A DNA stretch of 64,000 bases from Serinibacter arcticus (GCF_003121705.1 NZ_PYHR01000002.1:930001-994000), one strand, 5' to 3'. Positions 46,273 to 55,207 are shown, numbered from the stretch's first letter. Numbers and translations: made by a program. Notes: a model not told the origin generated them from the sequence alone.

Positions 46273-47487
46273 TCAGCGCCCGGGCTCGTCGCCCGGTGCG
46301 GGTTCCGGGGCCTCCAGCAGGCTGGCGGCGACAGCGGCCGACGTCGGGAAACGGCGTCCGACGTCGTCCAGCACCGCCTCGAGGGCGCGCTGCGGGGCGT
46401 CGTCCTGGCCCAGGAGCGACTGGACGGGGGTTCCGGCAGAGACCACGAGGTCGTCCGCCCTCACCCCGACCAGCCGGACCCCGCTCGCCGGGATCGGCAC
46501 CCCGGCGAGGAGCGTGACGGCCGCGCGGTAGATCTCCCGCGCGAGGTCCGTCGGGGCGTCGAGCCGCCGGGAGCGGGTCAGCGTCGTGAAGTCGGACATC
46601 CGCACCTTGATCGCCACGCCCCGCGCCAGCAGACCGGCCTCCCGCAGCCGGCGCCCGCAGGTGTGGGCCTGGCCGAGCATCGTGCGGGTGAGCACGGCCT
46701 GGTCCGTCGTGTCGACGGCGAAGGTGTGCTCCGCGGAGACGGAGCGCTCGGTCTGGACCGGCGTCACGACCCGCGGGTCACGCCCCCAGGACAGGTCGTG
46801 CAGTCGCTGGGCCGACGCGACGCCGAGTCGCGCGCGCAGCGTGGCGAGCGGGGTGTGGGCGAGGTCGGCGACCGTCCGGATGCCGGTCTCGGCGAGCTTC
46901 GCCCGGGTGCTCTCCCCCACGCCCCACAGCGCCTCGACGTCGAGGCGGTGCAGGAACTCCACGGCGGAGTCGGCCGGCACGAGCAGCATGCCGTCGGGCT
47001 TGGCCCGGGTGGAGGCGATCTTGGCGACGAACATCGTGGGCGCCACCCCCACCGAGGCCGCCAGGCCGAGCTCGTCCCGGATCCGCTCCCGGATCATCGC
47101 GCCGATCTCGAGCGGCGTCCCCAGCCGCCGTCGCGCCCCGGAGACGTCCAGGAAGGCCTCGTCGACGGAGATCTGCTGCATCACCGGGGTGACGTCCGCC
47201 AGGATCGCCATCACCCGGCGAGAGACGCGGCGGTAGACGTCCTGACGGGGCGGGAGGATCACGGCGGACGGGCACCGCGCCCGGGCGATCGCCATCGGCA
47301 TGCCGGAGCGGATCCCGAACTGCCGCGCCTCGTAGGTGGCGGCCAGCACGACGCTGCGCTCCTCGCCGCCGACGATCAGGGGGCGGCCGCGCAGGCCGGG
47401 GTGGTCGGACAGCTCGACGGAGGCGAAGAACGCGTCCATGTCGACGTGGAGGATCGGACTCGCGGAGTCGTCCGTTCCCGTGGCCAC
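46273..47487 (-). CDS. dinB: DNA polymerase IV (Y-family)
   Basis: 404 residues: ILHVDMDAFFASVELSDHPG (first catalytic Asp), YEARQFGIRSGMP, ISVDEAFLDVSG (catalytic Asp/Glu), the helix-hairpin-helix GVGESTRAKLAETGIRTVADL and the little-finger domain. No obvious C-terminal clamp-binding QxxLF; QSLLGQDD may be a remnant. Translesion polymerase. GTG start with GACACT 7 nt upstream and a perfect LexA box over the promoter. Confidence 0.95.
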   Translation of the reverse strand: MATGTDDSASPILHVDMDAFFASVELSDHPGLRGRPLIVGGEERSVVLAATYEARQFGIRSGMPMAIARARCPSAVILPPRQDVYRRVSRRVMAILADVTPVMQQISVDEAFLDVSGARRRLGTPLEIGAMIRERIRDELGLAASVGVAPTMFVAKIASTRAKPDGMLLVPADSAVEFLHRLDVEALWGVGESTRAKLAETGIRTVADLAHTPLATLRARLGVASAQRLHDLSWGRDPRVVTPVQTERSVSAEHTFAVDTTDQAVLTRTMLGQAHTCGRRLREAGLLARGVAIKVRMSDFTTLTRSRRLDAPTDLAREIYRAAVTLLAGVPIPASGVRLVGVRADDLVVSAGTPVQSLLGQDDAPQRALEAVLDDVGRRFPTSAAVAASLLEAPEPAPGDEPGR

Positions 47488-47494
47488 ACCCGTC

Positions 47495-47500
47495 AGTGTC
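47495..47500 (-). promoter_or_regulatory. Candidate -10 hexamer, dinB (leaderless)
   Basis: Minus strand GACACT, 7 nt before the GTG; its upstream end touches the LexA box. Confidence 0.4.
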
Positions 47501-47514
47501 GAACACAGGTTCGA
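47499..47514. promoter_or_regulatory. LexA (SOS) box between dinB and the spermidine-synthase-like gene
   Basis: TCGAACACAGGTTCGA, a perfect match to the actinobacterial consensus TCGAAC-N4-GTTCGA. It lies 12 bp upstream of the dinB start and 29 bp upstream of the divergent gene, where it would cover promoter elements of both. Confidence 0.9.
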
Positions 47515-47530
47515 CTCGCGTCAAGACGGC

Positions 47531-47536
47531 TAGGAT
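47531..47536 (+). promoter_or_regulatory. Candidate -10 hexamer, spermidine-synthase-like gene (leaderless)
   Basis: TAGGAT, 6 nt before the GTG at 47543. Confidence 0.5.
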
Positions 47537-47542
47537 TCCGGG

Positions 47543-48475
47543 GTGGCTCGTCGCCGTCAGCTCCCCGCCCACCTGCCCGAGGGGCAGCGGTCCATCGACA
47601 CCGGAACGGTCGAGCTCGAGGGCGATCCCGACCGCCCCGGCGGCGTGATGGTCTACGTCAACGGGGTCGAGTCCTCCTACGTGGACCTCGACGACCCCCG
47701 CCACCTCGAGTTCGAGTACATGCAGCAGATGCTGCTGGCGATGGAGGACGTGCTCGCCGACCCGGCGCCGCGCATCCTCCACCTGGGCGGCGCGGCCTGC
47801 GCCTTCGCCCGCACCATCCACGCCCTGCAGCCGCAGGCGCGCCAGCTCGTCGTCGAGCTGGACGGGGCCCTGGCCCGCTTCGCGCGCGAGTGGTTCGACC
47901 TGCCCCGCTCCCCCGCGCTGCGGATCCGGGTCGGGGAGGCGAGGGAGAGCCTCGAGGCGATGGCCGGCTCGTGGGACGTCGTCGTGCGGGACGCGTTCGC
48001 CGGGGCCCGCGTCCCCGAGCACCTCACGACCGTGGAGTTCCTCGCGCACGTCGAGGCGCACCTCGCCCCCGACGGCCTCTACCTGGGCAACCTGGTCGAC
48101 ACCCCGCCCCTGCCCGTCGCCCGTCGGGAGGTCGCGACGGCGCGCGAGGTGTTCGCCCACGTCGCGCTCGCCGTCGAACCCCCGATCCTCAAGGGGCGCC
48201 GCTTCGGCAACCTCGTCGTGGTGGCCTCGCAGCAGCCCCTGGACGAGGCGAGGCTGACCCGCCGGCTGCTGGCTCTGCCCGCGCCGGTGCGCCTGGTCGT
48301 GGGCAAGGAACTCGACACCTTCGCCGGGACCGCGGCTCCCCTGCGCGACGGCGAGCCCGTCGTCGCCCCGGCACCGCTGCGGGACGGGCCGCCGCTGGAC
48401 GGGGCGACGGCGGACGGTGCGACGGCGGACGGTGCGACGGCGGACGGTGCCGCCGTGGGCGAGCCCGTCGCCTGA
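47543..48475 (+). CDS. Spermidine-synthase-like SAM-fold protein
   Basis: 310 residues. GGVMVYVNGVESSYVDLDD, EFEYMQQMLLAMEDVLA and the Rossmann stretch ILHLGGAACAFARTIHAL with VVELDGALARFARE and VVVRDAFAGARVPEHLTT resemble polyamine aminopropyltransferases. The usual catalytic gate residues are not clearly kept, so it may be a methyltransferase-like relative. The C-terminus has a 5-residue repeat (GATAD, three copies). It shares a LexA box with dinB, so DNA-damage induction is plausible. Confidence 0.8.
   Translation: MARRRQLPAHLPEGQRSIDTGTVELEGDPDRPGGVMVYVNGVESSYVDLDDPRHLEFEYMQQMLLAMEDVLADPAPRILHLGGAACAFARTIHALQPQARQLVVELDGALARFAREWFDLPRSPALRIRVGEARESLEAMAGSWDVVVRDAFAGARVPEHLTTVEFLAHVEAHLAPDGLYLGNLVDTPPLPVARREVATAREVFAHVALAVEPPILKGRRFGNLVVVASQQPLDEARLTRRLLALPAPVRLVVGKELDTFAGTAAPLRDGEPVVAPAPLRDGPPLDGATADGATADGATADGAAVGEPVA
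48401..48448 (+). repeat. 15-bp in-frame tandem repeat, three copies
   Basis: ggtgcgacggcggac units (first copy begins ggggcg) coding GATAD three times at the C-terminus of the spermidine-synthase-like protein. Confidence 0.7.
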
Positions 48476-48492
48476 CGCGGCTCCGGGCAGCG

Positions 48493-48527
48493 GTACGGCC
48501 CGCCCCCCGGGGAGGGACGGGCCGTAC
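48493..48527. terminator. Bidirectional terminator between the spermidine-synthase-like and cold-shock genes
   Basis: gtacggcccg / cgggccgtac, 10-bp stem with a 15-nt GC-rich loop, between two convergent genes. Confidence 0.65.
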
Positions 48528-48551
48528 GGCGAGGTCGCGTGGACCTGCGTG

Positions 48552-48755
48552 TCAGATCGCGTGGACGTTCTCGGCCTGCGGACCCTTGGGGCCCTGGGTG
48601 ATCTCGAACTCGACGCGCTGCGCCTCCTCGAGCGAACGGTAGCCGTCGCTCTCGATGGCCGAGTAGTGGACGAAGACGTCGGCACCGCCGCCGTCCTGGG
48701 CGATGAACCCGTAGCCCTTCTCAGCGTTGAACCACTTGACGGTTCCCTGTGCCAT
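48552..48755 (-). CDS. Cold-shock protein (CspA family)
   Basis: 67 residues: [20 protein letters not shown] (RNP1) and DVFVHYSAI (RNP2), full-length single-stranded nucleic-acid-binding OB fold. AAGGACACAG precedes the ATG (48753-48755). A 165-bp upstream region without another gene allows a long 5' leader, as is usual for csp genes. Confidence 0.97.
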   Translation of the reverse strand: MAQGTVKWFNAEKGYGFIAQDGGGADVFVHYSAIESDGYRSLEEAQRVEFEITQGPKGPQAENVHAI

Positions 48756-48920
48756 CTGTGTCCTTCCGGGGACTGGTGGCCGCGACCCTGTGCCGCAGCC
48801 GTCGTGCTGCATCGATCCCCAACGCCGTGCTCGAAGAACGTCCGACAGTGAGAGAAGCTGTGTGCAACGTCTCTTATTCTGACAGACCGCGAGTGGCGCA
48901 CGCCACTCGCCGCAGCGGTC

Positions 48921-50051
48921 TCACCGTCCGGCGGAGCCCCCGCCGTCGTCCTCGCGGTCGCTGTCTGCCTGCTCCGCGAGGAAGGCCTCGAACTGGGCGC
49001 CGAGCTCGTCGGCCGAGGGGACCTCGGTCGAGGCGAGCAGGCTGCGACCGGCTGCCTCCTGGAAGGCGTCGTACTGGTTCTCGAGGGCCTCGACGAGGGC
49101 GGCGACGTCGGGCGAGTCGGCGATCTGGCGGTCCACCTCGACGGCGACGACGGCGGCCGCCTCGTCCAGCGCGGAGGTGTCCAGCTCCTCCCCCGTCACC
49201 CGCGAGATGCTGCGGACGAGCTCGCTCGCCGCCGCGGGGTACTGGGCCTGGGCGAGGTAGTGCGGCACGTGGACGGCGAAGCCCATCGCGTCGTGGCCCC
49301 ACTGCCCGAGCCGGTACTCCACCAGGGCGCTCGCGCTGCCCGGGATCTGCACGGTCCCGAAGATGTCGGGCTGCGGGTCGACGAGCTCCTCGCGGCTGGC
49401 GTGGGCCGTGACGCCGATCGGCCGCGTGTGCGGCACTCCCATCGGGACGCCGTGGACGCCGACGGTCGTGCTGACGCCGAGCCGCTCGACGATCTCCCGG
49501 ACGGCGCGCGAGAACGCCTCCCAGCGGAGGTCGGGCTCGGGCCCGTGCAGGAGGAGGACGCCGCCCTGCGGCGTCGCGACGTGGTCGAGCGCGAGGACCG
49601 GGTCGTCGTAGTCCGTGTAGCGCGGGGAGGAGAAGGTCATCGTGGGACGGCGCGAGCGGTAGTCCATCAGCTCGTCGATGTCGAAGGTCGCCACGCGCGT
49701 CGTGGGGTGGCTGGCGAGCAGGTGCGAGGCGACGAGGGAGCCGGCGCTGCCGGCGTCCATGCCGCCGCGCATCGCGTGGACGAGCACGCTGGCACGCGCG
49801 CCGTCGAGCGTCGTCGGCACGTGGCGCGGACGCGAGACGTGCTCGGCCCCGAACACCACGTCGGCGACGGCGCGGTCGTCGGTCGCCGCCGTCGGGCGCG
49901 GGTCCGGGCCGGGAGCGATCTCCGGGGACGTCGCCCCGGGCGCCGCGGTGGCGTCGTCGCGCTCGGGTGCGACGGGAGTCCCGTCTCCACCGGGCCGCAC
50001 ACCGTGCTCGACCTCGTCCAGGTCCCACCGGTACATGCTGCTGGGTTCCAT
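48921..50051 (-). CDS. PAC2 family protein (proteasome-assembly-chaperone-like)
   Basis: 376 residues. A 75-residue disordered N-terminus is followed by the PAC2 fold: ASVLVHAMRGGMDAGSAGSL, ATFDIDELMDYRSRRPTMTF, VLLLHGPEPDLRWEAFSRAV, VGVHGVPMGVPHTRP and GHDAMGFAVHVPHYLAQAQY. It resembles the mycobacterial Rv2714 group, also near nrdR-lexA; molecular function unknown. A second ATG (50055-50057) is two codons upstream; I prefer 50051 because GAGAGG is better spaced from it. Divergent from helD. Confidence 0.86.
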   Translation of the reverse strand: MEPSSMYRWDLDEVEHGVRPGGDGTPVAPERDDATAAPGATSPEIAPGPDPRPTAATDDRAVADVVFGAEHVSRPRHVPTTLDGARASVLVHAMRGGMDAGSAGSLVASHLLASHPTTRVATFDIDELMDYRSRRPTMTFSSPRYTDYDDPVLALDHVATPQGGVLLLHGPEPDLRWEAFSRAVREIVERLGVSTTVGVHGVPMGVPHTRPIGVTAHASREELVDPQPDIFGTVQIPGSASALVEYRLGQWGHDAMGFAVHVPHYLAQAQYPAAASELVRSISRVTGEELDTSALDEAAAVVAVEVDRQIADSPDVAALVEALENQYDAFQEAAGRSLLASTEVPSADELGAQFEAFLAEQADSDREDDGGGSAGR

Positions 50052-50162
50052 GCTCATTCCTCTCCGCGACGCGTTCTCGCGACCTGTGCTGTCTGGGCCA
50101 ACGCGCGGTCGCCGAGGCGCATTCCCGGGGACCCTGTGGCGGCGGACCTGAGCGCGATGGGC

Positions 50163-50168
50163 GATACT
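50163..50168 (+). promoter_or_regulatory. Candidate -10 hexamer, helD
   Basis: GATACT, 39 nt before the GTG of helD; would give a short leader with the ribosome binding site. No clear -35. Confidence 0.3.
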
Positions 50169-50207
50169 GGACGGCCGGTCGAGGCGTGGGTGGCACGAGG
50201 AGGCTAC

Positions 50208-52430
50208 GTGGACGGTCCCGGGGACCAGGGCGAGACGGATGTCGTCGCCGCCCAGCTGCAGCAGGAACAGCTCGTCGTGGACGACGTGTACGCGCGTCTG
50301 GACGCGCTGCGCGAGCAGGCGTCCGCCCAGCTCCAGCAGGTCCGCGCGACCAGCGTGGGCGGGAGCCACCAGGCCCGGTCCGAGCGCGACTCGTTCTCGA
50401 CGCTGTACGCCGACCGCCTGGCCACCTACGACGCCGTCGAGCAGCGCCTGCTGTTCGGGCGGATCGACCTGCGCGAGGACGACGACGAGAAGCTGTCCTC
50501 GCGGTACGTCGGCCGCATCGGCCTGTCGGACGCCGACCACACCCCCGTGCTCACCGACTGGCGCGCGCCCGCGGCGCGACCGTTCTACCAGGCCACGGCC
50601 GCCCGCCCCGGCGGCGTCGTGCGCCGTCGTCACGTCGCCACCCGCGGTCGCGTCGTGACGGGGATCGAGGACGACGTCCTCGACGTCGACCAGCTCGACG
50701 ACGACACGCGCGCCGGCCTGGCCGGCGAGGGTGCGCTGCTCGCGGCCCTCGGCGCCCACCGCACCGGCCGCATGCACGACATCGTCGCGACGATCCAGTC
50801 CGAGCAGGACGAGATCATCCGCTCCGACGTCGAGGGCGTCCTGGTCGTCCAGGGCGGACCCGGCACCGGAAAGACGGCCGTCGCCCTGCACCGTGCCGCC
50901 TACCTCCTCTACGCGCACCGCGAGCGGCTGGCGCGCTCGGGCGTGCTGATGGTCGGCCCGTCCGACGCCTTCCTCACCTACATCGAGCGCGTCCTGCCCG
51001 CGCTCGGCGAGACCGGCGTCGTCTCGACGACGATGGCCAGCCTGCTGCCCGACGTCGTCGCGTCGGCGCCGGAGGACCCCGCCGTCGCGCGGGTCAAGGG
51101 CCGCGCCGCGATGGCCGGCGTGATCTCCCGTGCCGTGGCCGCCCGGCAGCGGGTGCCCGCCGAGACGATCACCGTGCGCGTCGGCTCCCACGAGCTCGAG
51201 ATCCGGCCCGACGACGTGGCCGCCGCCCGGTCGCGGGCGCGCCGCGCGCACCAGCCGCACAACGGTGCCCGCACCGTCTTCGTGCGCACCATGCTCAGCA
51301 CGCTGGCCCGCCAGTACGCCGCCCAGCTCGGCAGCGACGTCTCGGGCGAGGACCTCGCCGGCATCACGGAGGACATCCGGTCCGAGCGGGACGTCCGCGT
51401 CCACCTCAACCTCGCCTGGATGCCGCTGACGCCCGAGGGCCTCGTGCGTGACCTGTGGTCCAAGCCCCACCGTCTCCTCGAGGCCGCGCCGTCGATGTCC
51501 CGGGCCGACCGGGCGCTGCTGCAGCGCGACCGCGGGGCGCCCTGGACCGAGGCGGACGTTCCGCTGATCGACGAGGCCGCCGAGCTGATCGGCGAACGCA
51601 TCGACCCCGAGCGGGCCCGCGCCGAGGCCGAGGCGGAGGCGCAGCAGCGTGCCGAGATCGCCTACGCCCGCGACTCCATGCAGGCCTCCGGCGCCGGCGG
51701 CGGGATGGTCTCGGCCGAGACCCTGGCCGCCCGGTTCGCCGACACGGGGCCCGTGCTCACCACTGCCGAGCGCGCCGCGTCCGACCGCTCGTGGACGTAC
51801 GGCCACATCGTGGTCGACGAGGCGCAGGAGCTGTCCGCGATGGCGTGGCGCGTGCTGCTCCGCCGCTGCCCCAGCCGGTCCTTCACGGTCGTCGGCGACA
51901 CCGGTCAGACGTCCTCCGGCGCGGGCGCCGACCGGTGGTCGGACGTGTTCGACGCCGTCGTCCGCGGGAGCTGGCGCCAGGCCGAGCTGACGATCAACTA
52001 CCGCACGCCCGCGAGCGTGATGGACGCGGCGACCGCGGTCCTGCGCGCCGCGGCCGAACGCGACGGCGTGGAGCTCACCGCCTCGCCCGTCGTCTCGGCG
52101 CGCGACCTGGACGGAGCGCTCCGTATCTCCGAGGGGACGGTCGAGGACGAGGTGGCGCGCTCGCGGGAGCTCGGCGGCACGACGGCGGTCATCGCCCCGC
52201 GCGCACAGCTGGCCGGGCTGCGGGAGCGCCTCGGTGTCACCGGGACCGTCGACCTCACCGCCCCGGTGGTCGTGCTCGACCCGGTCGCGGCCAAGGGACT
52301 GGAGTTCGACGCCGTGGTGGCGCTCGACGTCGGCAGCATGGCTCGGGGTGACGCGTACGTCGCGATGACCCGTCCCACCAGGAGCCTCACGCTCGTGGGC
52401 AACCAGCCCGTGGGACTGCCCGGCTCCTGA
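50208..52430 (+). CDS. helD: HelD-like UvrD-family ATPase (RNA polymerase recycling factor)
   Basis: 740 residues. N-terminal coiled coil (about 12-60, QLQQEQLVVDDVYARLDAL), DWRAPAARPFYQA, Walker A VQGGPGTGKTAVALHRAAYL (near 215), a central insert, DEAQELSAMAWRVLLRRCP (near 537), VVGDTGQTSS and the C-terminal KGLEFDAVVALD and YVAMTRPTRSLTLVG. This matches actinobacterial HelD, which strips RNA polymerase from DNA in an ATP-driven way. The GTG at 50208 is preceded by GAGGAGG; an ATG at 50157 is an alternative. Confidence 0.9.
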   Translation: MDGPGDQGETDVVAAQLQQEQLVVDDVYARLDALREQASAQLQQVRATSVGGSHQARSERDSFSTLYADRLATYDAVEQRLLFGRIDLREDDDEKLSSRYVGRIGLSDADHTPVLTDWRAPAARPFYQATAARPGGVVRRRHVATRGRVVTGIEDDVLDVDQLDDDTRAGLAGEGALLAALGAHRTGRMHDIVATIQSEQDEIIRSDVEGVLVVQGGPGTGKTAVALHRAAYLLYAHRERLARSGVLMVGPSDAFLTYIERVLPALGETGVVSTTMASLLPDVVASAPEDPAVARVKGRAAMAGVISRAVAARQRVPAETITVRVGSHELEIRPDDVAAARSRARRAHQPHNGARTVFVRTMLSTLARQYAAQLGSDVSGEDLAGITEDIRSERDVRVHLNLAWMPLTPEGLVRDLWSKPHRLLEAAPSMSRADRALLQRDRGAPWTEADVPLIDEAAELIGERIDPERARAEAEAEAQQRAEIAYARDSMQASGAGGGMVSAETLAARFADTGPVLTTAERAASDRSWTYGHIVVDEAQELSAMAWRVLLRRCPSRSFTVVGDTGQTSSGAGADRWSDVFDAVVRGSWRQAELTINYRTPASVMDAATAVLRAAAERDGVELTASPVVSARDLDGALRISEGTVEDEVARSRELGGTTAVIAPRAQLAGLRERLGVTGTVDLTAPVVVLDPVAAKGLEFDAVVALDVGSMARGDAYVAMTRPTRSLTLVGNQPVGLPGS

Positions 52431-52454
52431 TTTGGGCGCCCGGCGCGGCGGGGT

Positions 52455-52460
52455 GACAAT
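52455..52460 (+). promoter_or_regulatory. Candidate -10 hexamer, serA (leaderless)
   Basis: GACAAT, 6 nt before the GTG at 52467. Confidence 0.4.
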
Positions 52461-52466
52461 GGGCAC

Positions 52467-53666
52467 GTGCCTCGCGCCCTGCTTCTCGAGAACATCCACC
52501 CGCTCGCCGTGTCGCTCCTGGAGGACGCCGGCTACGACGTGACGACCGCCAAGGGCGCGCTCGACGAGTCCGAGCTCGCCGCCGCGCTCGAGGGGGTGTC
52601 CGTCCTCGGCATCCGGTCCAAGACCCAGGTGACCGCCGCGGTCCTCGCGGAGTCCTCCCTCGACGCCGTCGGAGCCTTCTGCATCGGGACCAACCAGATC
52701 GACCTGACGGCCGCGGCGGACGCCGGCGTCGCCGTCTTCAACGCACCGTTCTCCAACACGCGCTCCGTCGTCGAGCTCGCGGTGGGCGAGATCATCGCGC
52801 TCACGCGCCGCCTCACGGTGCAGAACTCCTCGCTCCACAAGGGCGTCTGGAACAAGTCCGCCGACGGCGCGCACGAGGTGCGTGGTCGCACGCTCGGCAT
52901 CGTGGGCTACGGCAACATCGGGACCCAGCTGTCCGTGGTGGCCGAGGCGCTGGGCATGCGCGTCGTGTTCTACGACACGGCGGAGAAGCTCGCGCTCGGC
53001 AACGCCCGACGGCTGCCCTCGCTCGACGCCCTCCTGGCCGAGTCCGACATCGTCACGCTGCACGTGGACGGCCGCCCCGGGAACGCCGGGATGTTCGGCG
53101 CCGCCCAGTTCGCCTCGATGCGTGACGGAGCGATCTTCCTCAACCTCTCGCGCGGCTTCCTCGTGGACTACGCCGCCCTGCGCGAACGGATCCTCGACGG
53201 CACCCTCGCCGGCGCGGCCGTCGACGTCTTCCCGCACGAGCCCAAGTCCAAGGGTGACGACTTCAGCAGCGAGCTCCGCGGTCTGCCGAACGTCATCCTC
53301 ACGCCGCACATCGGCGGCTCCACGGAGGAGGCTCAGCACGACATCGGACAGTTCGTGGCGACCAAGCTGCGCGACTACTCGATCACGGGGGCGACCAACC
53401 TCTCCGTCAACATCCCGGGCCTCGTGCTCGACCCGCCCAAGCCCGGCTCGCAGCGGATCGTGCTGCTGCACCGCAACGTCCCGGGCGTGATGGCCCAGCT
53501 GAACGACTCGCTCGCGGACAGCGGGGCGAACGTCGAGTACCAGGTGCTCGGCACGTGGGGCCAGTTCGGCTACGCGGTGACCGACGTCGTCGGCGGTGTC
53601 ACCGGTGCCGTGATCGCCGAGCTCGAGGCCCTGCCGACGACGATCCGGGTGCGCCAGCTGGGCTGA
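52467..53666 (+). CDS. serA: D-3-phosphoglycerate dehydrogenase
   Basis: 399 residues, the shorter E. coli-like form: catalytic domain with GIRSKTQV and FCIGTNQIDL, NAD-binding GIVGYGNIG (144-152), NLSRGFLVDY (Arg), AVDVFPHEPKS (Glu side), TPHIGGSTEEAQ (His) and a C-terminal ACT domain (about 325-395: RIVLLHRNVPGVMAQLND) for serine feedback. It opens serine synthesis from 3-phosphoglycerate. Most actinobacteria instead carry a longer SerA with an extra domain, so this may be a second type. Confidence 0.96.
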   Translation: MPRALLLENIHPLAVSLLEDAGYDVTTAKGALDESELAAALEGVSVLGIRSKTQVTAAVLAESSLDAVGAFCIGTNQIDLTAAADAGVAVFNAPFSNTRSVVELAVGEIIALTRRLTVQNSSLHKGVWNKSADGAHEVRGRTLGIVGYGNIGTQLSVVAEALGMRVVFYDTAEKLALGNARRLPSLDALLAESDIVTLHVDGRPGNAGMFGAAQFASMRDGAIFLNLSRGFLVDYAALRERILDGTLAGAAVDVFPHEPKSKGDDFSSELRGLPNVILTPHIGGSTEEAQHDIGQFVATKLRDYSITGATNLSVNIPGLVLDPPKPGSQRIVLLHRNVPGVMAQLNDSLADSGANVEYQVLGTWGQFGYAVTDVVGGVTGAVIAELEALPTTIRVRQLG

Positions 53667-53694
53667 CGCCCCCGGGATCGTCGCGTACAGGTCG

Positions 53695-53721
53695 TCGCCC
53701 GCAGGCCCTCGCCCGCAGGCC
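53695..53721. repeat. Two-copy 14-bp tandem repeat after serA
   Basis: tcgcccgcaggcc at 53695-53707 and again at 53709-53721. No hairpin; significance unknown. Confidence 0.4.
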
Positions 53722-53751
53722 GTCGCCGACGGGTCGACGCTCGGACCGGGC

Positions 53752-53985
53752 TCAGCCCGACTTGCGGCGGAAGACCTTGTGACCGTGGGCGCCGTCCTTG
53801 GCGTGACCCGCGAGCTGGTCCCTGTCCTGCGCGCCCCCGCCGCGGGTCTGCTGCCCCGCACGCTTGGCCTCGAGGGCGGCCCGGAAGCGCTCCTTGACGT
53901 CGTCGGTCGGGGCGCCGGCCGTGGTCTCGGCGTCCGACGTCCCGGTGTCCTTCTGCGTCGGCGTCTCGTCGTTCTGCGCGGTCAT
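53752..53985 (-). CDS. DUF5302 domain-containing protein
   Basis: 77 residues, small and hydrophilic: acidic Thr-rich start, the VKERFRAALEAKRAG helix (about 30-44) and the characteristic C-terminus HGHKVFRRKSG. Function unknown; common in Micrococcales. AAGGGAG precedes the ATG. Confidence 0.85.
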   Translation of the reverse strand: MTAQNDETPTQKDTGTSDAETTAGAPTDDVKERFRAALEAKRAGQQTRGGGAQDRDQLAGHAKDGAHGHKVFRRKSG

Positions 53986-54074
53986 GACGTGCTCCCTTCG
54001 TCCACGGGCACCAGCTCGGTCCCGTCTCGTCCAGCATGGCGCGCCCGAGTCGGGGACGCCAGGGAAATGCGACG

Positions 54075-54653
54075 TCAGGCCTCCGGTCGGGCCGCTCCGT
54101 CGTCCGCGGCCGACGACGGGTCCGCCCCGGCGCCCGAGACGTCGGAGGAGTCGGAGGCGTCGGGGTCGTCGGCGGTCGCGGCACCGCCCGCCGCCGTCCG
54201 ACGGGCCTCGTGGTCCGCTCGGAGCGCCGCGATGGCCGACTCGAAGTCGATGAGCGAGGCGAAGTCCTGGTAGACGGAGGCGAAGCGCAGGTAGGCGACC
54301 TCGTCGAGCTCGCGGAGCGGACCGAGGATCGCCAGCCCGACGTCGTGCGCGTCGATCTCGGCGGCGCCGCTGGCTCGGACGCTCTCCTCGACGCGCTGGG
54401 CGAGCAGCGCCAGGCTGTCGTCGGTCACCGGTCGGCCCTGGCACGCCTTGCGCACACCCGCGACCACCTTGTCGCGGCTGAACGGCTCGACCACCCCGGA
54501 GCGCTTGACGACCGAGAGGCTCGTGGTCTCCACGGTGGAGAATCGGCGGCCGCACGCCGGGCACAGTCGACGCCGTCGGATCTGGGAGCCGTCGTCACTC
54601 GTGCGCGAGTCCACGACCCGCGAGTCGGTGTTGCGGCAGTACGGGCAGTGCAC
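54075..54653 (-). CDS. nrdR: Transcriptional repressor NrdR
   Basis: 192 residues. Zinc ribbon with Cys3, Cys6, Cys31 and Cys34 (HCPYC and LCPAC), then an ATP-cone ([36 protein letters not shown]). Represses ribonucleotide-reductase genes when dATP is high. The last 40 residues are an acidic Ala/Asp/Ser tail beyond the normal 150-160. GTG at 54651-54653 has GGAGAAGAC upstream. Beside the LysM/lexA pair, as in mycobacteria. Confidence 0.96.
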   Translation of the reverse strand: MHCPYCRNTDSRVVDSRTSDDGSQIRRRRLCPACGRRFSTVETTSLSVVKRSGVVEPFSRDKVVAGVRKACQGRPVTDDSLALLAQRVEESVRASGAAEIDAHDVGLAILGPLRELDEVAYLRFASVYQDFASLIDFESAIAALRADHEARRTAAGGAATADDPDASDSSDVSGAGADPSSAADDGAARPEA

Positions 54654-54756
54654 GTCTTCTCCGAACCGTGGCGGGTGCCACCCGGCCGGGTGACGAGGGC
54701 GACCCATTGTTCCACGGCGCCGGCCGCAGCCGGTTCGGCGAGCGGGGCGTCCCCGG

Positions 54757-55158
54757 TCAGGAGACGGGCAGCAGAAGCTCCTCGCCGGCCATCAGCGAGA
54801 AGCTGTCCATCTCGTTGAGCTCGGCGATCACGGCCACGACGTCGCGGACGTCCTCGCCCGGAGCGGTGATGCCCTCGGCGATCGTCCACAGGGTCTCCCC
54901 CGGTGCCACGACGAGCGTCGTGGTGGCCTGCTCGACGGCCGGTGCCCCCGCGACGGCCTGCCCGGCCACCGAGCCGGCGACCGCCGCGACGGCCAGGCCG
55001 AGGCCGACGAGCACGACCCGGCCGCGGCGCGTCAGGCGCATCCGCGAGGAGGTGGGGGCCGCGCCCGGGCGAATCTGGCGATCGGCGGCGGAACGCGCCG
55101 CGGAGACACCCGTGCGGACAGGGGCGACACGCCCCGGGAAAGTCGCGATCGTGCTCAT
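54757..55158 (-). CDS. LysM peptidoglycan-binding membrane protein, probable SOS division suppressor
   Basis: 133 residues: basic cytoplasmic N-terminus (1-57), one membrane segment (about 58-82, [20 protein letters not shown]) and a C-terminal LysM domain ([35 protein letters not shown]). Same architecture and divergent position next to lexA as YneA, DivS and mycobacterial ChiZ, which delay division during DNA damage. Two LexA boxes lie just upstream. GGGAG precedes the ATG. No separate hydrolase motif is visible. Confidence 0.87.
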   Translation of the reverse strand: MSTIATFPGRVAPVRTGVSAARSAADRQIRPGAAPTSSRMRLTRRGRVVLVGLGLAVAAVAGSVAGQAVAGAPAVEQATTTLVVAPGETLWTIAEGITAPGEDVRDVVAVIAELNEMDSFSLMAGEELLLPVS

Positions 55159-55170
55159 GATTTTCTCCCT

Positions 55171-55186
55171 TCGAACCTTTGTTCGT
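55171..55186. promoter_or_regulatory. LexA (SOS) box 1, LysM/lexA intergenic region
   Basis: TCGAACCTTTGTTCGT, one mismatch to TCGAAC-N4-GTTCGA. Lies just upstream of the LysM start and over the likely lexA -35. Confidence 0.85.
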
Positions 55187-55207
55187 CGTACGTCTGTTCG
55201 ATACAGT
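55179..55207 (+). promoter_or_regulatory. Candidate lexA promoter
   Basis: -35-like TTGTTC (55179-55184), 17-bp spacer, -10 TACAGT (55202-55207). Both LexA boxes overlap it. The leader to the ATG would be about 220 nt. Confidence 0.5.
55186..55201. promoter_or_regulatory. LexA (SOS) box 2, LysM/lexA intergenic region
   Basis: TCGTACGTCTGTTCGA, one mismatch to the consensus and directly abutting box 1 (15-bp period). Covers the lexA promoter spacer and the likely LysM transcription start. Confidence 0.8.

Noticed and set aside
48921-53861. 1646-codon minus-strand open frame
   Set aside because: Only the last 376 codons are the PAC2 gene; the rest is antisense to helD and serA with no recognisable domain.
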